Positions 27,846 through 37,069 of a stretch of DNA of 64,000 nucleotides are shown piece by piece; position 1 is the stretch's first letter, and each line of letters opens with the position of its first letter. Position numbers and translations under genes: made by a program. The stretch is from Candidatus Zhuqueibacterota bacterium (lineage in GTDB: Bacteria; Zhuqueibacterota; Zhuqueibacteria; Zhuqueibacterales; Geothermadaptataceae), in NCBI GenBank assembly GCA_030950365.1, contig JAUZRQ010000042.1, positions 1 through 64,000 on the forward strand. Reading direction: 5' to 3'. The notes beneath the pieces are model-generated. The model ran no database searches, was not told the origin of the DNA, and saw nothing but the letters and a program-made list of their open reading frames with translations.

Positions 27846-27859
27846 GCGCTAATCTCCCG

Positions 27860-28585
27860 TTATTCTGCCGATTGTCGTTTCCACCGCCGCAACATGTATT
27901 CGGACAGGGCCAGGCCGCCATATGAGAACAGAATCGAAACGATGATCAGGATCATGGCCGCGTGCTCACCCGAGGGCTGGTTGACAAGCGAAAAGATCGC
28001 CAGCGGGATGGTTTGGGTTTCGCCGGGAATGTTCCCGGCTACCATGATGGTCGCGCCGAATTCACCCAGGCTGCGCGCGAAAGCCAGGATCAGCCCGGCG
28101 ATCACGCCATTGACCGACAGCGGCAGAGTCAAGCGCCGAAACACCTCCCAGCGCGTGGCCCGCAGCACGCGCGCGGCTTCTTCCAGCCGGGGATCGACAT
28201 TTTCAATGGCCACGCGTACGGAGCGCACATACAGCGGGAACGACACCACCGCCGCCGCCAGCGCCGCCGCCTGCCAGGTAAAGCTCAGCGCCAGTCCGAA
28301 AGCCTGATACAGCCAGCGGCCGATGGGGCCCTCGCGCCCGAAAATCAGCAGCAAAAAATAACCGGTGACCACCGGCGGCAGCACCAGCGGAAGGTTCACC
28401 AGCGTATCCAGCAGCATTTTGCCGCGAAAGTGCTTGCGCGCCAGCAGCCAGCCGATCCACAGGCCTACCGGCAGGTTTATCAATATGGCGGCGAAAGCCA
28501 CTTTGAGCGACAGTAGTAGCGTTTGTTCCGGAGAATAACTCATCCGTGGCGCGCTATCCATGATTGAGGGTGAATCTGTGTGCAT
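27860..28585 (-). CDS. modB: Molybdate ABC transporter permease ModB
   Basis: A 241-aa inner-membrane permease of the binding-protein-dependent transport family, with about five to six helices. The EAA-loop region that contacts ModC reads EEAARVLRATRWEVFRRLTLPLSVNGVIAGLILAF, and ARSLGEFGATIMVAGNIPGETQT is characteristic of ModB/CysTW-type permeases. It carries molybdate across the inner membrane with ModA and ModC encoded nearby. Several near ATGs are possible; the first (28585) is used. It is separated from modA by a cytochrome c gene. Confidence 0.93.
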   Translation of the reverse strand: MHTDSPSIMDSAPRMSYSPEQTLLLSLKVAFAAILINLPVGLWIGWLLARKHFRGKMLLDTLVNLPLVLPPVVTGYFLLLIFGREGPIGRWLYQAFGLALSFTWQAAALAAAVVSFPLYVRSVRVAIENVDPRLEEAARVLRATRWEVFRRLTLPLSVNGVIAGLILAFARSLGEFGATIMVAGNIPGETQTIPLAIFSLVNQPSGEHAAMILIIVSILFSYGGLALSEYMLRRWKRQSAE

Positions 28586-28730
28586 AGGCCCGACACAATC
28601 CGGCCTTGTTCTCAGCTAAATATAGCCATTAGAGACGGGTTCCGCAACCCGCAGTTCAGAAAATTGGCGCGAGGATGCGGCTATTTTTCTGGCAGGCGAT
28701 CAAAAAGCGGGCAGGCCACGCCGCCGGCGG

Positions 28731-29948
28731 CTATTCCACCAGCGGCACTTCCTGTTTCAGCGAAACGATGCTCAGGGGATAAATTTCCAGAAGCCCGGCC
28801 TGTTCGGCGATTTCTCGAGTCATGCGGTGGGTGCGCACCACAGCCCGGAACCGCAGCGCGGTGGTTTGCGCCGGAATGGCGAACGCCAGCGGAAAGATGC
28901 GCGTCTCCAGCGGTTTCAGCCGGTTGTCTTTGAGCTTTTTCGCTACCGGCCACCACTGCCACTTTTGACCGATCCAGATGGTCGTATCCTGCAGCACAGT
29001 ATTCTGCGCATCCACAAACGCCAGCTCGACGGTGTAAAAATATTCCGGATCCCCGGTGGGCAAATAATGCCCGGCGCGGCGGTTGGTGAGGAAAACCGAA
29101 AGGTACGCTTGCTCGCCTGGCTGGTATCGTTTTTTCGAGGTGATGATGCGCATATCCAGCCCGGGGATATAATCATCCACCGGCGATTTTTCCTGCCTGG
29201 TTTTGGGAATGCCGCTGCCGATCCAGATGTGTTTGCGTGTGACCCGCACTGGCCCTTTGGGATACAGCGCGCGCTCGATAAGCGGCATGTGGCAGGTCAC
29301 GCAGGTTTCGCCGGCCCGGGCCCAGGGACCGTTTTTCCATTCCTCACCGGTTTGAAACGTACATACCAGGGTCGGATTGAGAACATCGGTCACGTTATGG
29401 CAGGTAAGACAGAGCTCGTGGGTCAGTTCCTGGGGCGTGGCTTTCCGAACCGCATGCGGCGCATCTTTCTGGTTACCGTACGGCCCGAGAACCACGCCAT
29501 CACGCACGTGGCATACAGCGCAGGTGATGCCCTCGTCGCGCAGATCGGGATCGAAATCGGGATTTTTCTTTTTCACCGGCCGGAAATAATCGCCGCCCTG
29601 CTTGCCCAGAATGAGATATGGCTGCTGGTTCACCAGCGGCGTGTGGCAGTTGATGCACACCCACAGCGAATCGTCTTTGGCCCACTCCACCTGAAACTGC
29701 GGATCGAACCAGGCCTTGGCGTGGAAGGAGGCCTTCCATTCCTGATAAATCTCCACGTGGCAACTGCCGCATTCTTTCGCGCTGAGGGTTTTCAGCCCCC
29801 GTGGCGGCGTTTGTAGCGGCACTGCTTTTTCCCAGTGTTTGGTCAAAGGCACAATGCGTTCTGATGGTATGCTCTTATCTTCAGAACGGCAACCAAAGCC
29901 ATTTGCTGCAAGAACAAGCAAAACAATCAAAACGGCGTAATCTTTCAT
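28731..29948 (-). CDS. Pentaheme c-type cytochrome, exported
   Basis: A 405-aa protein with an N-terminal signal peptide (MKDYAVLIVLLVLAANGFGC; possibly lipid-attached at that Cys) and five CxxCH heme-binding motifs: CGSCH, CINCH, CAVCH, CLTCH and CVTCH, all in the first 60 percent. The last third is beta-rich, without hemes. The heme spacing resembles cytochrome c554/multiheme cytochrome families used in periplasmic electron transfer; the partner is unknown. GGAAGGAAAC precedes the ATG at 29948. It is inserted between modA and modB on the same strand, an unusual location that may point to a role linked to a molybdoenzyme. Confidence 0.88.
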   Translation of the reverse strand: MKDYAVLIVLLVLAANGFGCRSEDKSIPSERIVPLTKHWEKAVPLQTPPRGLKTLSAKECGSCHVEIYQEWKASFHAKAWFDPQFQVEWAKDDSLWVCINCHTPLVNQQPYLILGKQGGDYFRPVKKKNPDFDPDLRDEGITCAVCHVRDGVVLGPYGNQKDAPHAVRKATPQELTHELCLTCHNVTDVLNPTLVCTFQTGEEWKNGPWARAGETCVTCHMPLIERALYPKGPVRVTRKHIWIGSGIPKTRQEKSPVDDYIPGLDMRIITSKKRYQPGEQAYLSVFLTNRRAGHYLPTGDPEYFYTVELAFVDAQNTVLQDTTIWIGQKWQWWPVAKKLKDNRLKPLETRIFPLAFAIPAQTTALRFRAVVRTHRMTREIAEQAGLLEIYPLSIVSLKQEVPLVE

Positions 29949-30001
29949 AAACGTTTCCTTCCCTTCTCCGCGCAGGATGGTTCCTTTATGTTCGCTTGCC
30001 A

Positions 30002-30811
30002 TCAAGGCGCTGAATGTGTCATTATGAAACCAAACGTTCGGTAGATTTCTTCCGCTTTACTTGAGCGCAGTAGCTCACCCAGCCGCCGGACCGCAGGGTC
30101 CTCCCGCAGCACGGCCAGGGTGTAAACAATCTCCGGCTGCAGGCTGTCGGGGAACAGAAAGGCCAGGCGGATGCGGGAGCTCACCCGGGCATCCGTCGCA
30201 TAGACAATCGCGGCGTCGGCTTCGCCGGCCTCCACAAACCACAGCGCCGCGCGCACATCCTGTCCCGACACGATGCGATCCCGCAGGGCATCCCAGAGTC
30301 CGGCCTTTTGCAGCGCCTGCCGGGCGTAAATGCCCGCCGGCACATGCGCGGGATCCCCGAGCGCAATGAATCGGATGTCCGGACGCCGCAAATCCTCCAG
30401 CCGCTGCGGCACAGACTCATTGTCCGCGCGCACGACCAGCGCCAGCCGGTTCGACAGCAGCGGCGAGGCCTGCTCCAGAGCAATGCGTTTTTTTTTGATC
30501 AGAAATTGCACCCACTGCGGGCTGGCGGAGATGAACACATCCGCCGGACTGCCGGCCAGAATTTGCCGCGCCAGAACCGACGATCCGGCAAAATTGTACC
30601 GCACCTCCGCCTGCGGCAGCGAATCGGCCACGGCCGCGATCACCGCGGGCAGCACGTCGCTGAGGCTGGCGGCGGCAAAAATATACAGGCTCTTTCGACC
30701 GGGCTCCCGGCCGCAGGAAAGCAGAACTAGCCCGGCGAGCAGTATCCAATTAGGGCAGGTGTTTGCGAGACGACGGCGGAAACGAAACAGGATTTTCGGG
30801 CTGGCAGGCAT
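30002..30811 (-). CDS. modA: Molybdate ABC transporter substrate-binding lipoprotein ModA
   Basis: A 269-aa periplasmic binding protein. A signal peptide with lipobox LLSC (about 33) indicates lipid anchoring. The ModA pattern is clear: LYIFAAASLSDVLPAV, YNFAGSSVLARQILAGSPADVFISAS, LVVRADNE, GDPAHVPAGIYARQALQ, SGQDVRAALWFVEAGEADAAIVYATDA. The two SS/AS oxyanion-binding loops fit molybdate or tungstate. GAGGTG precedes the ATG. It starts 12 bp after the class V aminotransferase gene and its stop is about 50 bp before the cytochrome ATG, so these genes are probably one transcript. Confidence 0.94.
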   Translation of the reverse strand: MPASPKILFRFRRRLANTCPNWILLAGLVLLSCGREPGRKSLYIFAAASLSDVLPAVIAAVADSLPQAEVRYNFAGSSVLARQILAGSPADVFISASPQWVQFLIKKKRIALEQASPLLSNRLALVVRADNESVPQRLEDLRRPDIRFIALGDPAHVPAGIYARQALQKAGLWDALRDRIVSGQDVRAALWFVEAGEADAAIVYATDARVSSRIRLAFLFPDSLQPEIVYTLAVLREDPAVRRLGELLRSSKAEEIYRTFGFIMTHSAP

Positions 30812-30823
30812 CAGCAGCGCACC

Positions 30824-32041
30824 TCATCGAGAAAGCTGTTTCCGGATGGCAAATATCAGCCGGTCGATATCGTCATCGTTATTGAAAAAGTGCGTGGACA
30901 CCCGGATGCCGCCGATGTGGGCGGTATAGCGCATAGCCACGAAAATGCGCTCGTTGAGCAGCGCCTGCATGAGAGCCCGGTTCTCATCCACAGTAGGGAA
31001 AACATTGAACACGGTGATGCCCGAACGCGCCGAAGCCGGCTCGGTGGCCGAAACCACGCTGGCGCCGAGTTTTCGCAGTTCCTCGTGCAGCCGCCGCGTC
31101 AGCCGCTGGATGTGCCGGTAGATTTCCTCGATCCCCAGCTCGTTGATCTGCGCCAGCGATGCGCCGAGTCCGGCCGCTCCTGGGTAGTTTGAGGTGCCGG
31201 CAATCTCAAATTTTTTGGCGGTGTTTTGAAAATGCCATTCGCAGAAAGGCGTGATGTCCGGGGTCTGGAAATAGGCGCCCCAGCCGCCCTCTGGCTCCTC
31301 GAGGGCGAGGTAGCCGTACATGGGCGGCTCCAGCGCTTCCACGTTTTTCCTGGCCACATACAGCATGCCGCAGCCGAACGGCGCGTTGAGCCACTTGTGC
31401 CCTCCGGCTGTCAAAAAATCCACCGGCGTGGCTTTGACATCGATGGGACAGGCGCCCATCTCCTGAATGGCGTCCACGACCAGATACACGCCGCGATCGC
31501 GGCACAGCCGGCTGAGTGCCGCCAGATCGATGCGGTAGCCGGTGCACCACTGCACCGATGACACGCACAGTACGCGCGTGCGCTCATCCATGGCCCGCTC
31601 GAAATCCTCGGGCACCAATACGCCGTTGTCCCGCGAACGCACCGGCACGATCTCCACCCCCACGCTGCGCTCCTTCATTTTCCAGGGAATGGCCACCTGC
31701 AAGTACTCGGTGTCAGCGATGAGAATGCGATCGCCGCGCGAGAGCGGAATGCTGTTGGCGGCGATGTTCAGGCCGTGGGTGGTGCTCTCCACCAGCGCAA
31801 TTTCGTCCGGATCGGCATTCAGCAAGCGCGCGGCCTCGCGAACGGCGCGGTTGCGGATGCGATCCATTTCGATGTGCTGGCGCGAAGCGTCCTTGGCATC
31901 GGGATGGCGGCACAGATCGAGGAAATTCTTCACGGCATCGTACACCGGGTTGGAGACCACGGACAGGCAGGCCGCATCCAAAAACACGCGGTCATGCAGG
32001 GCGGGAAAGGTCTGTCTGGCCCGGGCAAAACGGTCGCTCAT
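30824..32041 (-). CDS. Class V aminotransferase (cysteine desulfurase-like), PLP-dependent
   Basis: A 405-aa fold-type I PLP enzyme. Features include LDAACLSVVSNPV at the N-terminus, ESTTHGLNIAAN, the cofactor Asp in YLVVDAIQEMGACPID and the Schiff-base Lys in AGGHKWLNAPFGCG (about residue 235). The C-terminal part ends GGIRVSTHFFNNDDDIDRL. It resembles the IscS/SufS/CsdA-related and isopenicillin-epimerase-like class V group, but lacks an obvious catalytic Cys loop of the IscS type, so the exact reaction is uncertain. It lies between uvrA (29 bp upstream) and modA (12 bp downstream) on the same strand. A link to sulfur supply for molybdopterin is possible but unproven. Confidence 0.85.
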   Translation of the reverse strand: MSDRFARARQTFPALHDRVFLDAACLSVVSNPVYDAVKNFLDLCRHPDAKDASRQHIEMDRIRNRAVREAARLLNADPDEIALVESTTHGLNIAANSIPLSRGDRILIADTEYLQVAIPWKMKERSVGVEIVPVRSRDNGVLVPEDFERAMDERTRVLCVSSVQWCTGYRIDLAALSRLCRDRGVYLVVDAIQEMGACPIDVKATPVDFLTAGGHKWLNAPFGCGMLYVARKNVEALEPPMYGYLALEEPEGGWGAYFQTPDITPFCEWHFQNTAKKFEIAGTSNYPGAAGLGASLAQINELGIEEIYRHIQRLTRRLHEELRKLGASVVSATEPASARSGITVFNVFPTVDENRALMQALLNERIFVAMRYTAHIGGIRVSTHFFNNDDDIDRLIFAIRKQLSR

Positions 32042-32070
32042 TTCAGAAAATCCCTCCGGATTTCACATCA

Positions 32071-34932
32071 TCATGCCGCGCTGGTGGGCACGGATTCGGC
32101 GGATTCTTTTTCCAGCAGCCGGCGGATGAACTGGCCGGTGTACGATTCCTTGACCTCGGCCACCTGTTCCGGCGTGCCGGCCGCCACGATGCGGCCGCCG
32201 GCATCGCCGCCCTCGGGCCCGAGGTCGATAATCCAGTCCGCGGTTTTGATCACGTCCAGATTGTGCTCGATGACAATCACCGTGTTACCTTTATCCACCA
32301 GCCGGTTGAGCACGCCCAGCAGCATTTTGATGTCCTCGAAATGCAGGCCCGTGGTGGGCTCGTCCAGAATGTAAACCGTGCGGCCGGTGGCCACTTTCGA
32401 CAGCTCGGCGGCCAGCTTCACCCGCTGTGCCTCGCCGCCGGACAGGGTCGTGGCCTGCTGGCCGAGGTGAATGTAGCCCAGCCCTACATCGAATAGGGTT
32501 TGCAGTTTGCGCTTGATGACCGGGATGTGGGCGAAAAATTCCAGCGCCTCTTCCACGGTCATGTCGAGCACATCGGCAATCGACTTGCCCTTGTATTTGA
32601 TTTCCAGGGTTTCGCGGTTGTACCGCTTGCCCTTGCACACCTCGCAGGTCACGTACACATCCGGCAAGAAGTGCATTTCGATTTTGATGATGCCGTCGCC
32701 CTGGCAGGCTTCGCAGCGCCCGCCCTTGACGTTGAAGCTGAACCGTCCGGGTTTGTAGCCGCGGATTTTCGCCTCCGCAAGCTGTGAGAACAAATCGCGG
32801 ATCGGCGTAAACAGGCCGGTGTACGTGGCGGGATTCGAGCGCGGCGTGCGCCCAATGGGCGACTGGTCGATATCGATGACCTTGTCGATGTGCTCCAGCC
32901 CGGACAGCCGGTCGTATGGCAGCGGGGTGGTTTTCGCCCGCATAATTTCTCGCGCCAGAGCGGCGTACAGGGTTTCATTGACCAGTGTGCTCTTGCCCGA
33001 CCCGGAGACGCCGGTCACCACCGTGAGCGTCCCCAGCGGGAACTCGACATCGAGATGCTTCAGGTTGTTGCCGCTGGCGCCGTAAATGCGCAGAAAATGG
33101 CCGCTGCCCGGCCGGCGCTTTTTCGGAATCAGGATGCGCTTGCGGCCGGAGAGGTAGGCGCCGGTCAGCGACCTGTCGTTGGCGGCGATCAGGTTCGGCG
33201 GACCGGCCGCCACCACATCGCCGCCGTGAATGCCCGCGCGCGGCCCGAGGTCGATCACCCAGTCCGCCGACTCGATGGTCTCCTGATCGTGCTCGACCAC
33301 CACCACCGTGTTGCCGAGATTGCGCAGATTTTTCAGCGTGTTGATCAGCCGGGCGTTGTCCCGCTGATGCAGCCCGATGGACGGCTCGTCCAGAATGTAC
33401 AGTACGCCCACGAGCTGGCTGCCGATTTGCGTGGCCAGCCGGATGCGTTGCGCCTCACCGCCGGACAGGGTGCCGGCGTTGCGGTCGAGGGTAATGTAGT
33501 CCAGCCCGACATTGAGCAGGAATCCGAGCCGCTGCCGAATCTCCTTGAGAATCTGGTGCACGATCTGCTGTTCGCGCTCGGTCAGTTCCAGATTGTTGAA
33601 AAACTTCGCCGCCTCGCCAATAGACAGCCGGGTGACATCGTAAATGTTTTTGCCCTGGATGTACACCGACAGCACCTCAGGCCGCAACCGCGCGCCCTTG
33701 CACGCCGGACAGGGCCGCACGTTCATGAAGCCTTCGATCCACTGACGGATGTAGTTGGAATCCGTCTGTTTGTAGCGCCGCTCCAGGTTGGGGATCACGC
33801 CTTCGAATTTGCCATAAAACTCTGCCTGGATGCGGCCATTGCCGCGTTCATAGGTGAACTTCAGCTCACGATCGCCGGTGCCATACAGCACGGCGTGCTT
33901 CTGCTCCTCGGTGAGCGTCTTCCAGGGCTGATCCAGCGAAAAGCCGTATTCCTGCGCCACGCTTTTGAGCTGATTGTAATACCAGCCGTCACGGTTTTCG
34001 CCCCATACGGAAATCGCGCCTTCGGAGATCGACAGATTCTCATCTTCGATGACCAGATTGGGGTCCACCTCCATGCGCGTGCCCAGGCCGTTGCAGGTTT
34101 TGCAGGCGCCGTACGGACTGTTGAACGAAAACATGCGTGGCGCCAGCTCCTCCACCGAAATGCCGCAATCCACGCAGGCGTAATGCTCGCTGAACATGAT
34201 CTCTTCCTGGCCGATCACGTCGATGAGCACCAGTCCGCTGGCCAGGTTCAGCGCGGTTTCGATGGAGTCGGTGAGGCGGGTCTTGATGCCCGGCTCGGCA
34301 ATCAGCCGGTCCACCACGATTTCGATATTGTGTTTGTAATTCTTTTCCAGCTTGATGTCGCCGGCCAGATCGCGCACTTCGCCGTCCACGCGCACGCGCA
34401 CGAAGCCATCGCGCCGCGCTTCCTCGAACAGTTGCGCATATTCGCCCTTGCGGCCGCGCACCACCGGCGCCAGCACCTGGAACCTGGTGCCTTGCGGCAA
34501 CGCCATTACCGCATCCACGATCTGCTGCACGGTCTGCCGCTCGATGGGCTTGCCGCATTTGTAGCAGTGCGGCTTGCCGATGCGCGCAAACAGCAAACGC
34601 AGGTAGTCGTAAATTTCCGTCACCGTGCCCACCGTGGAGCGAGGATTGCGGCTGGCGGTCTTCTGCTCAATGGAAATCGCCGGCGACAGCCCTTCGATGA
34701 AGTCCACATCCGGCTTTTCCATCAGGCCGAGGAACTGCCGCGCATACGCCGACAGCGACTCCACATAACGCCGCTGCCCCTCGGCGTACAGCGTATCGAA
34801 CGCCAGACTGGACTTCCCCGAGCCCGAGAGCCCGGTGATCACCACGAGCTGATTGCGAGGAATTTCAACGTTTATATTTTTTAAATTGTGTTCCCGGGCG
34901 CCTTGAATGACGATTTTGTCTCGTTCTGCCAT
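32071..34932 (-). CDS. uvrA: UvrABC excinuclease subunit A
   Basis: A 953-aa DNA damage recognition ATPase for nucleotide excision repair. It has two ABC modules: Walker [10 protein letters not shown] near the N-terminus and GVSGSGKST around residue 640, signatures [12 protein letters not shown] and [12 protein letters not shown], and Walker B motifs LDEPSIGLH and LDEPTTGLH. Zinc-binding CxxC pairs are visible (CVDCG...CKTC, CPAC, and CEACQG...CEVC). Length is typical. It is the first gene of a co-oriented series with short gaps running through modC, though an internal promoter for the mod genes is likely. Confidence 0.98.
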   Translation of the reverse strand: MAERDKIVIQGAREHNLKNINVEIPRNQLVVITGLSGSGKSSLAFDTLYAEGQRRYVESLSAYARQFLGLMEKPDVDFIEGLSPAISIEQKTASRNPRSTVGTVTEIYDYLRLLFARIGKPHCYKCGKPIERQTVQQIVDAVMALPQGTRFQVLAPVVRGRKGEYAQLFEEARRDGFVRVRVDGEVRDLAGDIKLEKNYKHNIEIVVDRLIAEPGIKTRLTDSIETALNLASGLVLIDVIGQEEIMFSEHYACVDCGISVEELAPRMFSFNSPYGACKTCNGLGTRMEVDPNLVIEDENLSISEGAISVWGENRDGWYYNQLKSVAQEYGFSLDQPWKTLTEEQKHAVLYGTGDRELKFTYERGNGRIQAEFYGKFEGVIPNLERRYKQTDSNYIRQWIEGFMNVRPCPACKGARLRPEVLSVYIQGKNIYDVTRLSIGEAAKFFNNLELTEREQQIVHQILKEIRQRLGFLLNVGLDYITLDRNAGTLSGGEAQRIRLATQIGSQLVGVLYILDEPSIGLHQRDNARLINTLKNLRNLGNTVVVVEHDQETIESADWVIDLGPRAGIHGGDVVAAGPPNLIAANDRSLTGAYLSGRKRILIPKKRRPGSGHFLRIYGASGNNLKHLDVEFPLGTLTVVTGVSGSGKSTLVNETLYAALAREIMRAKTTPLPYDRLSGLEHIDKVIDIDQSPIGRTPRSNPATYTGLFTPIRDLFSQLAEAKIRGYKPGRFSFNVKGGRCEACQGDGIIKIEMHFLPDVYVTCEVCKGKRYNRETLEIKYKGKSIADVLDMTVEEALEFFAHIPVIKRKLQTLFDVGLGYIHLGQQATTLSGGEAQRVKLAAELSKVATGRTVYILDEPTTGLHFEDIKMLLGVLNRLVDKGNTVIVIEHNLDVIKTADWIIDLGPEGGDAGGRIVAAGTPEQVAEVKESYTGQFIRRLLEKESAESVPTSAA

Positions 34933-35282
34933 CGTTCCGCTTCAATCGGTTTGCATGTCTCTGGTGGACTGACCGCAAAAAGCATTTTTGAAGAAATTTA
35001 ATATACTATTTTTTGTGCGCAAATGAAAGATTCGAAATGGGATTTTCCGTTTTGCATTCCCGGCCGGTTGTCCAGCCAGCAACACAGGGGGAGGTGATGG
35101 ATTCATCGTCCGACCATTGCGGATCCACAGCGTCTTCAAATAGAACACGATTTCGTTTGCCCGATCGTTCAATTGCTATTGCAAATCATGCCGGAAATGA
35201 TTATATACTTTTCGACCTGCTGTTGATTCTGGGCCGTGTCGGTATTTGATGGTCCAATAGCGCGGCAAGATTTCACAGCATG
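34933..35282. other. Intergenic region upstream of uvrA, 350 bp
   Basis: Contains the uvrA promoter region and a possible small plus-strand frame, 35097-35249 (50 codons, preceded by GGGGGAGGTG), whose product matches nothing I know. The spacing between that Shine-Dalgarno and its ATG is short, so it is not called as a gene. Two palindromic repeats follow downstream. Confidence 0.35.
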
Positions 35283-35349
35283 CCGGCGGTCAGGGACGGC
35301 CTATAACCCCATTTATTAGAATCGGATAGAGGCGGTCCCTGACCGCCGG
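35283..35349. repeat. 67-bp palindromic element with 15-bp perfect arms
   Basis: CCGGCGGTCAGGGAC (35283-35297) and GTCCCTGACCGCCGG (35335-35349) are perfect inverted copies around a 37-base AT-rich centre, with a further CCTAT / ATAGAGG near-match inside. No U-tract follows either arm, so it is not a typical terminator. It looks like a REP/MITE-type short palindromic repeat. Confidence 0.65.
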
Positions 35350-35390
35350 AATCATCAACTGAAAAATGGTAACTATTCAGCCTCCAACCC

Positions 35391-35484
35391 GTCCTCGCGA
35401 GGAGCGGAGCGAGGGAGCGAGCTCATTTGCATATTTGCTAAGCGATCGCCGTGGAGCCCCCTCGCGGCGGCTGCTCGCGATGAC
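35391..35484. repeat. 94-bp imperfect palindromic repeat (GCGAGGAGCG type)
   Basis: The left end GTCCTCGCGAGGAGC pairs with the right end GCTGCTCGCGATGAC (13 of 15 complementary), and the inner GGAGCGAGGGAG faces CCCCCTCGCGGCG. From memory, this resembles the widespread TTGCGAGGAGCG...CGCAATGAC intergenic repeats of many bacterial genomes. No coding frame is present. Confidence 0.6.
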
Positions 35485-35591
35485 AGGCAAGATTTCATCA
35501 AACGAAAATCGCTGAATCGTTACGAAAAATGATCTTTTAAAACCCGAACCAATCCAACTTTCAAAATGAATAACCCAAGGAGAACGGTGAG

Positions 35592-36593
35592 ATGTCTGAG
35601 AAGCTGAAAGTGGTGCAATTTGGTCTGGGACCGATTGGTATGGCGAGCGCCCGGCTGGCGCTGCAAAAGCCGGGCATGGACGTGGTCGGCGCGATTGACA
35701 TTGCCGAGCATCTGGTAGGGCGCGATCTGGGCGAGGTGCTGGGACTTTCCAAACCCCTGGGCATCGAAGTCCACCCGGATGCCAGCGCGGTGCTGGAACG
35801 CACCCGGCCGGATGTGGTTCTGCATACAACCAGCTCGTTTTTGCCGCGCGTGGAAGATCAGCTCATGCCCTGCATCCACGCGGGTGCCAATGTGGTATCG
35901 TCCACCGAGGAGCTGTTTTATCCGTACTACCGCGATCCTGAGTTCTGCGACCGCATCGACAAAGCCGCAAAAGAGCACGGCGTGATCGTCGTTGGCACGG
36001 GCGTGAACCCGGGCTTCTCCATGGATGTGCTGCCGCTGACCCTCACCGGCATCTGTGCGGAGGTGAAAAAAGTCCGCGCGCTGCGCGTGGTGGATGCCAG
36101 TCACCGGCGCGGCCCACTGCAGCGCAAAATTGGCGCCGGACTGGAGAAGGCGGAATTCGAGAAGCGGGTATCCGAAAACAAGCTCGGCCACATCGGCCTG
36201 CTGGAATCGCTGCTGGCCATCGCCGACGGACTGAACTGGCACCCGGAGACCATCGACGAAAAGGTGGAACCGGTGCTGGCGCAAAAGGCCATCAGAACGC
36301 CATTCGTGGAAGTGCAGCCCGGACAGGTGGCGGGCATCCGCCATACCTGCGTGGCCAGCATCAACGATACGCCGGTGATTGAACTGGAACTGCAGATGTA
36401 CGTGGGCGCGGATGATCCCAACGACAGCGTGTTCATCGACGGCGATCCGCCCATCAACATGCGCATCGACGGCGGCATCTTCGGCGATACCGCCACCGTG
36501 GCCGCGCTGATCAACACCGCCGGACGGCTGCAGGGCCTGTCCCCGGGACTGAAGACCATGCTGGACCTGCCCGTACCACGCGCATTCCTGTAA
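35592..36593 (+). CDS. NAD(P)-dependent dehydrogenase, dihydrodipicolinate reductase-like (2,4-diaminopentanoate dehydrogenase-type)
   Basis: A 333-aa protein. An N-terminal Rossmann fold reads VVQFGLGPIGMASARLALQ (about 7-25), then VVGAIDI, HTTSSFLPR and the conserved GTGVNPGFSMDVLPLTLTGI around 137-156. This pattern matches the dihydrodipicolinate-reductase-like family that includes 2,4-diaminopentanoate dehydrogenase of ornithine degradation. The substrate cannot be fixed because no companion ornithine-catabolism genes are in the window. AAGGAGAA ahead of the ATG gives a secure start. It follows a repeat-rich gap and appears to be the first gene of its transcript. Confidence 0.8.
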   Translation: MSEKLKVVQFGLGPIGMASARLALQKPGMDVVGAIDIAEHLVGRDLGEVLGLSKPLGIEVHPDASAVLERTRPDVVLHTTSSFLPRVEDQLMPCIHAGANVVSSTEELFYPYYRDPEFCDRIDKAAKEHGVIVVGTGVNPGFSMDVLPLTLTGICAEVKKVRALRVVDASHRRGPLQRKIGAGLEKAEFEKRVSENKLGHIGLLESLLAIADGLNWHPETIDEKVEPVLAQKAIRTPFVEVQPGQVAGIRHTCVASINDTPVIELELQMYVGADDPNDSVFIDGDPPINMRIDGGIFGDTATVAALINTAGRLQGLSPGLKTMLDLPVPRAFL

Positions 36594-36606
36594 CGGCAAC
36601 ACCGTT

Positions 36607-36649
36607 CGCATCCCGGTGGCCCGGCTCCAAAACCGATCGCCGGGATGCG
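36607..36649. repeat. Stem-loop after the dehydrogenase gene
   Basis: CGCATCCCGG (36607-36616) and CCGGGATGCG (36640-36649) form a perfect 10-bp stem. It starts 13 bp after the stop codon at 36593 but has no U-tract, so it may be a weak or Rho-assisted terminator, or a 3'-end stabiliser. Confidence 0.45.
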
Positions 36650-36752
36650 GATCATTGATTGGATTTTATCGAAAGCGTTTTATGACCGACCGCCATCGCG
36701 GAGATTGGCTATGCCGGAAAGCCCATTCACCCCTAAATCATGAGGAAACGCT

Positions 36753-37037
36753 GTGGGAGAGCATTTGATCTCGACCCTGCTCATTGCGCTGGGTCTTTTT
36801 ATAGGCATCGAATTTTTCGTGGACTGGTACCGACAATTTCTGCAGCGGCGCCGGCTGCCGGCGCACTATCAGCAGGCCATCCTGCAAATCATGTGGGTCC
36901 TGCTCAGCCTGATTTTGTGGAATGCCCTGTATCGCAAATTCATGCCGGAGGAATTCGACGGCTCGCATCTGTTGTTCGCGCTGTTCATTTTTTCACTGCG
37001 CGGCATGCTCCTGTCGTTCATCCGCAAGCCTCAGTGA
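36753..37037 (+). CDS. Small membrane protein, unknown function
   Basis: A 94-aa protein starting at GTG, with GAGG 8 bases upstream. Three hydrophobic stretches are visible (about 5-25, 42-60 and 70-90), separated by basic segments (YRQFLQRRRLPAHY, YRKFMPEEFDG). I do not recognise the family. It lies 160 bp after the dehydrogenase-like gene and converges with the glycosyltransferase gene, their stops 32 bp apart. Confidence 0.6.
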   Translation: MGEHLISTLLIALGLFIGIEFFVDWYRQFLQRRRLPAHYQQAILQIMWVLLSLILWNALYRKFMPEEFDGSHLLFALFIFSLRGMLLSFIRKPQ

Positions 37038-37069
37038 GGCCATCACCATTGGGGGAATAGATAAACACT

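Noticed and set aside
32890-34884. 664-codon plus-strand open frame opposite uvrA
   Set aside because: uvrA is complete with all motifs; the opposing product has no recognisable domain and the composition of an antisense frame.
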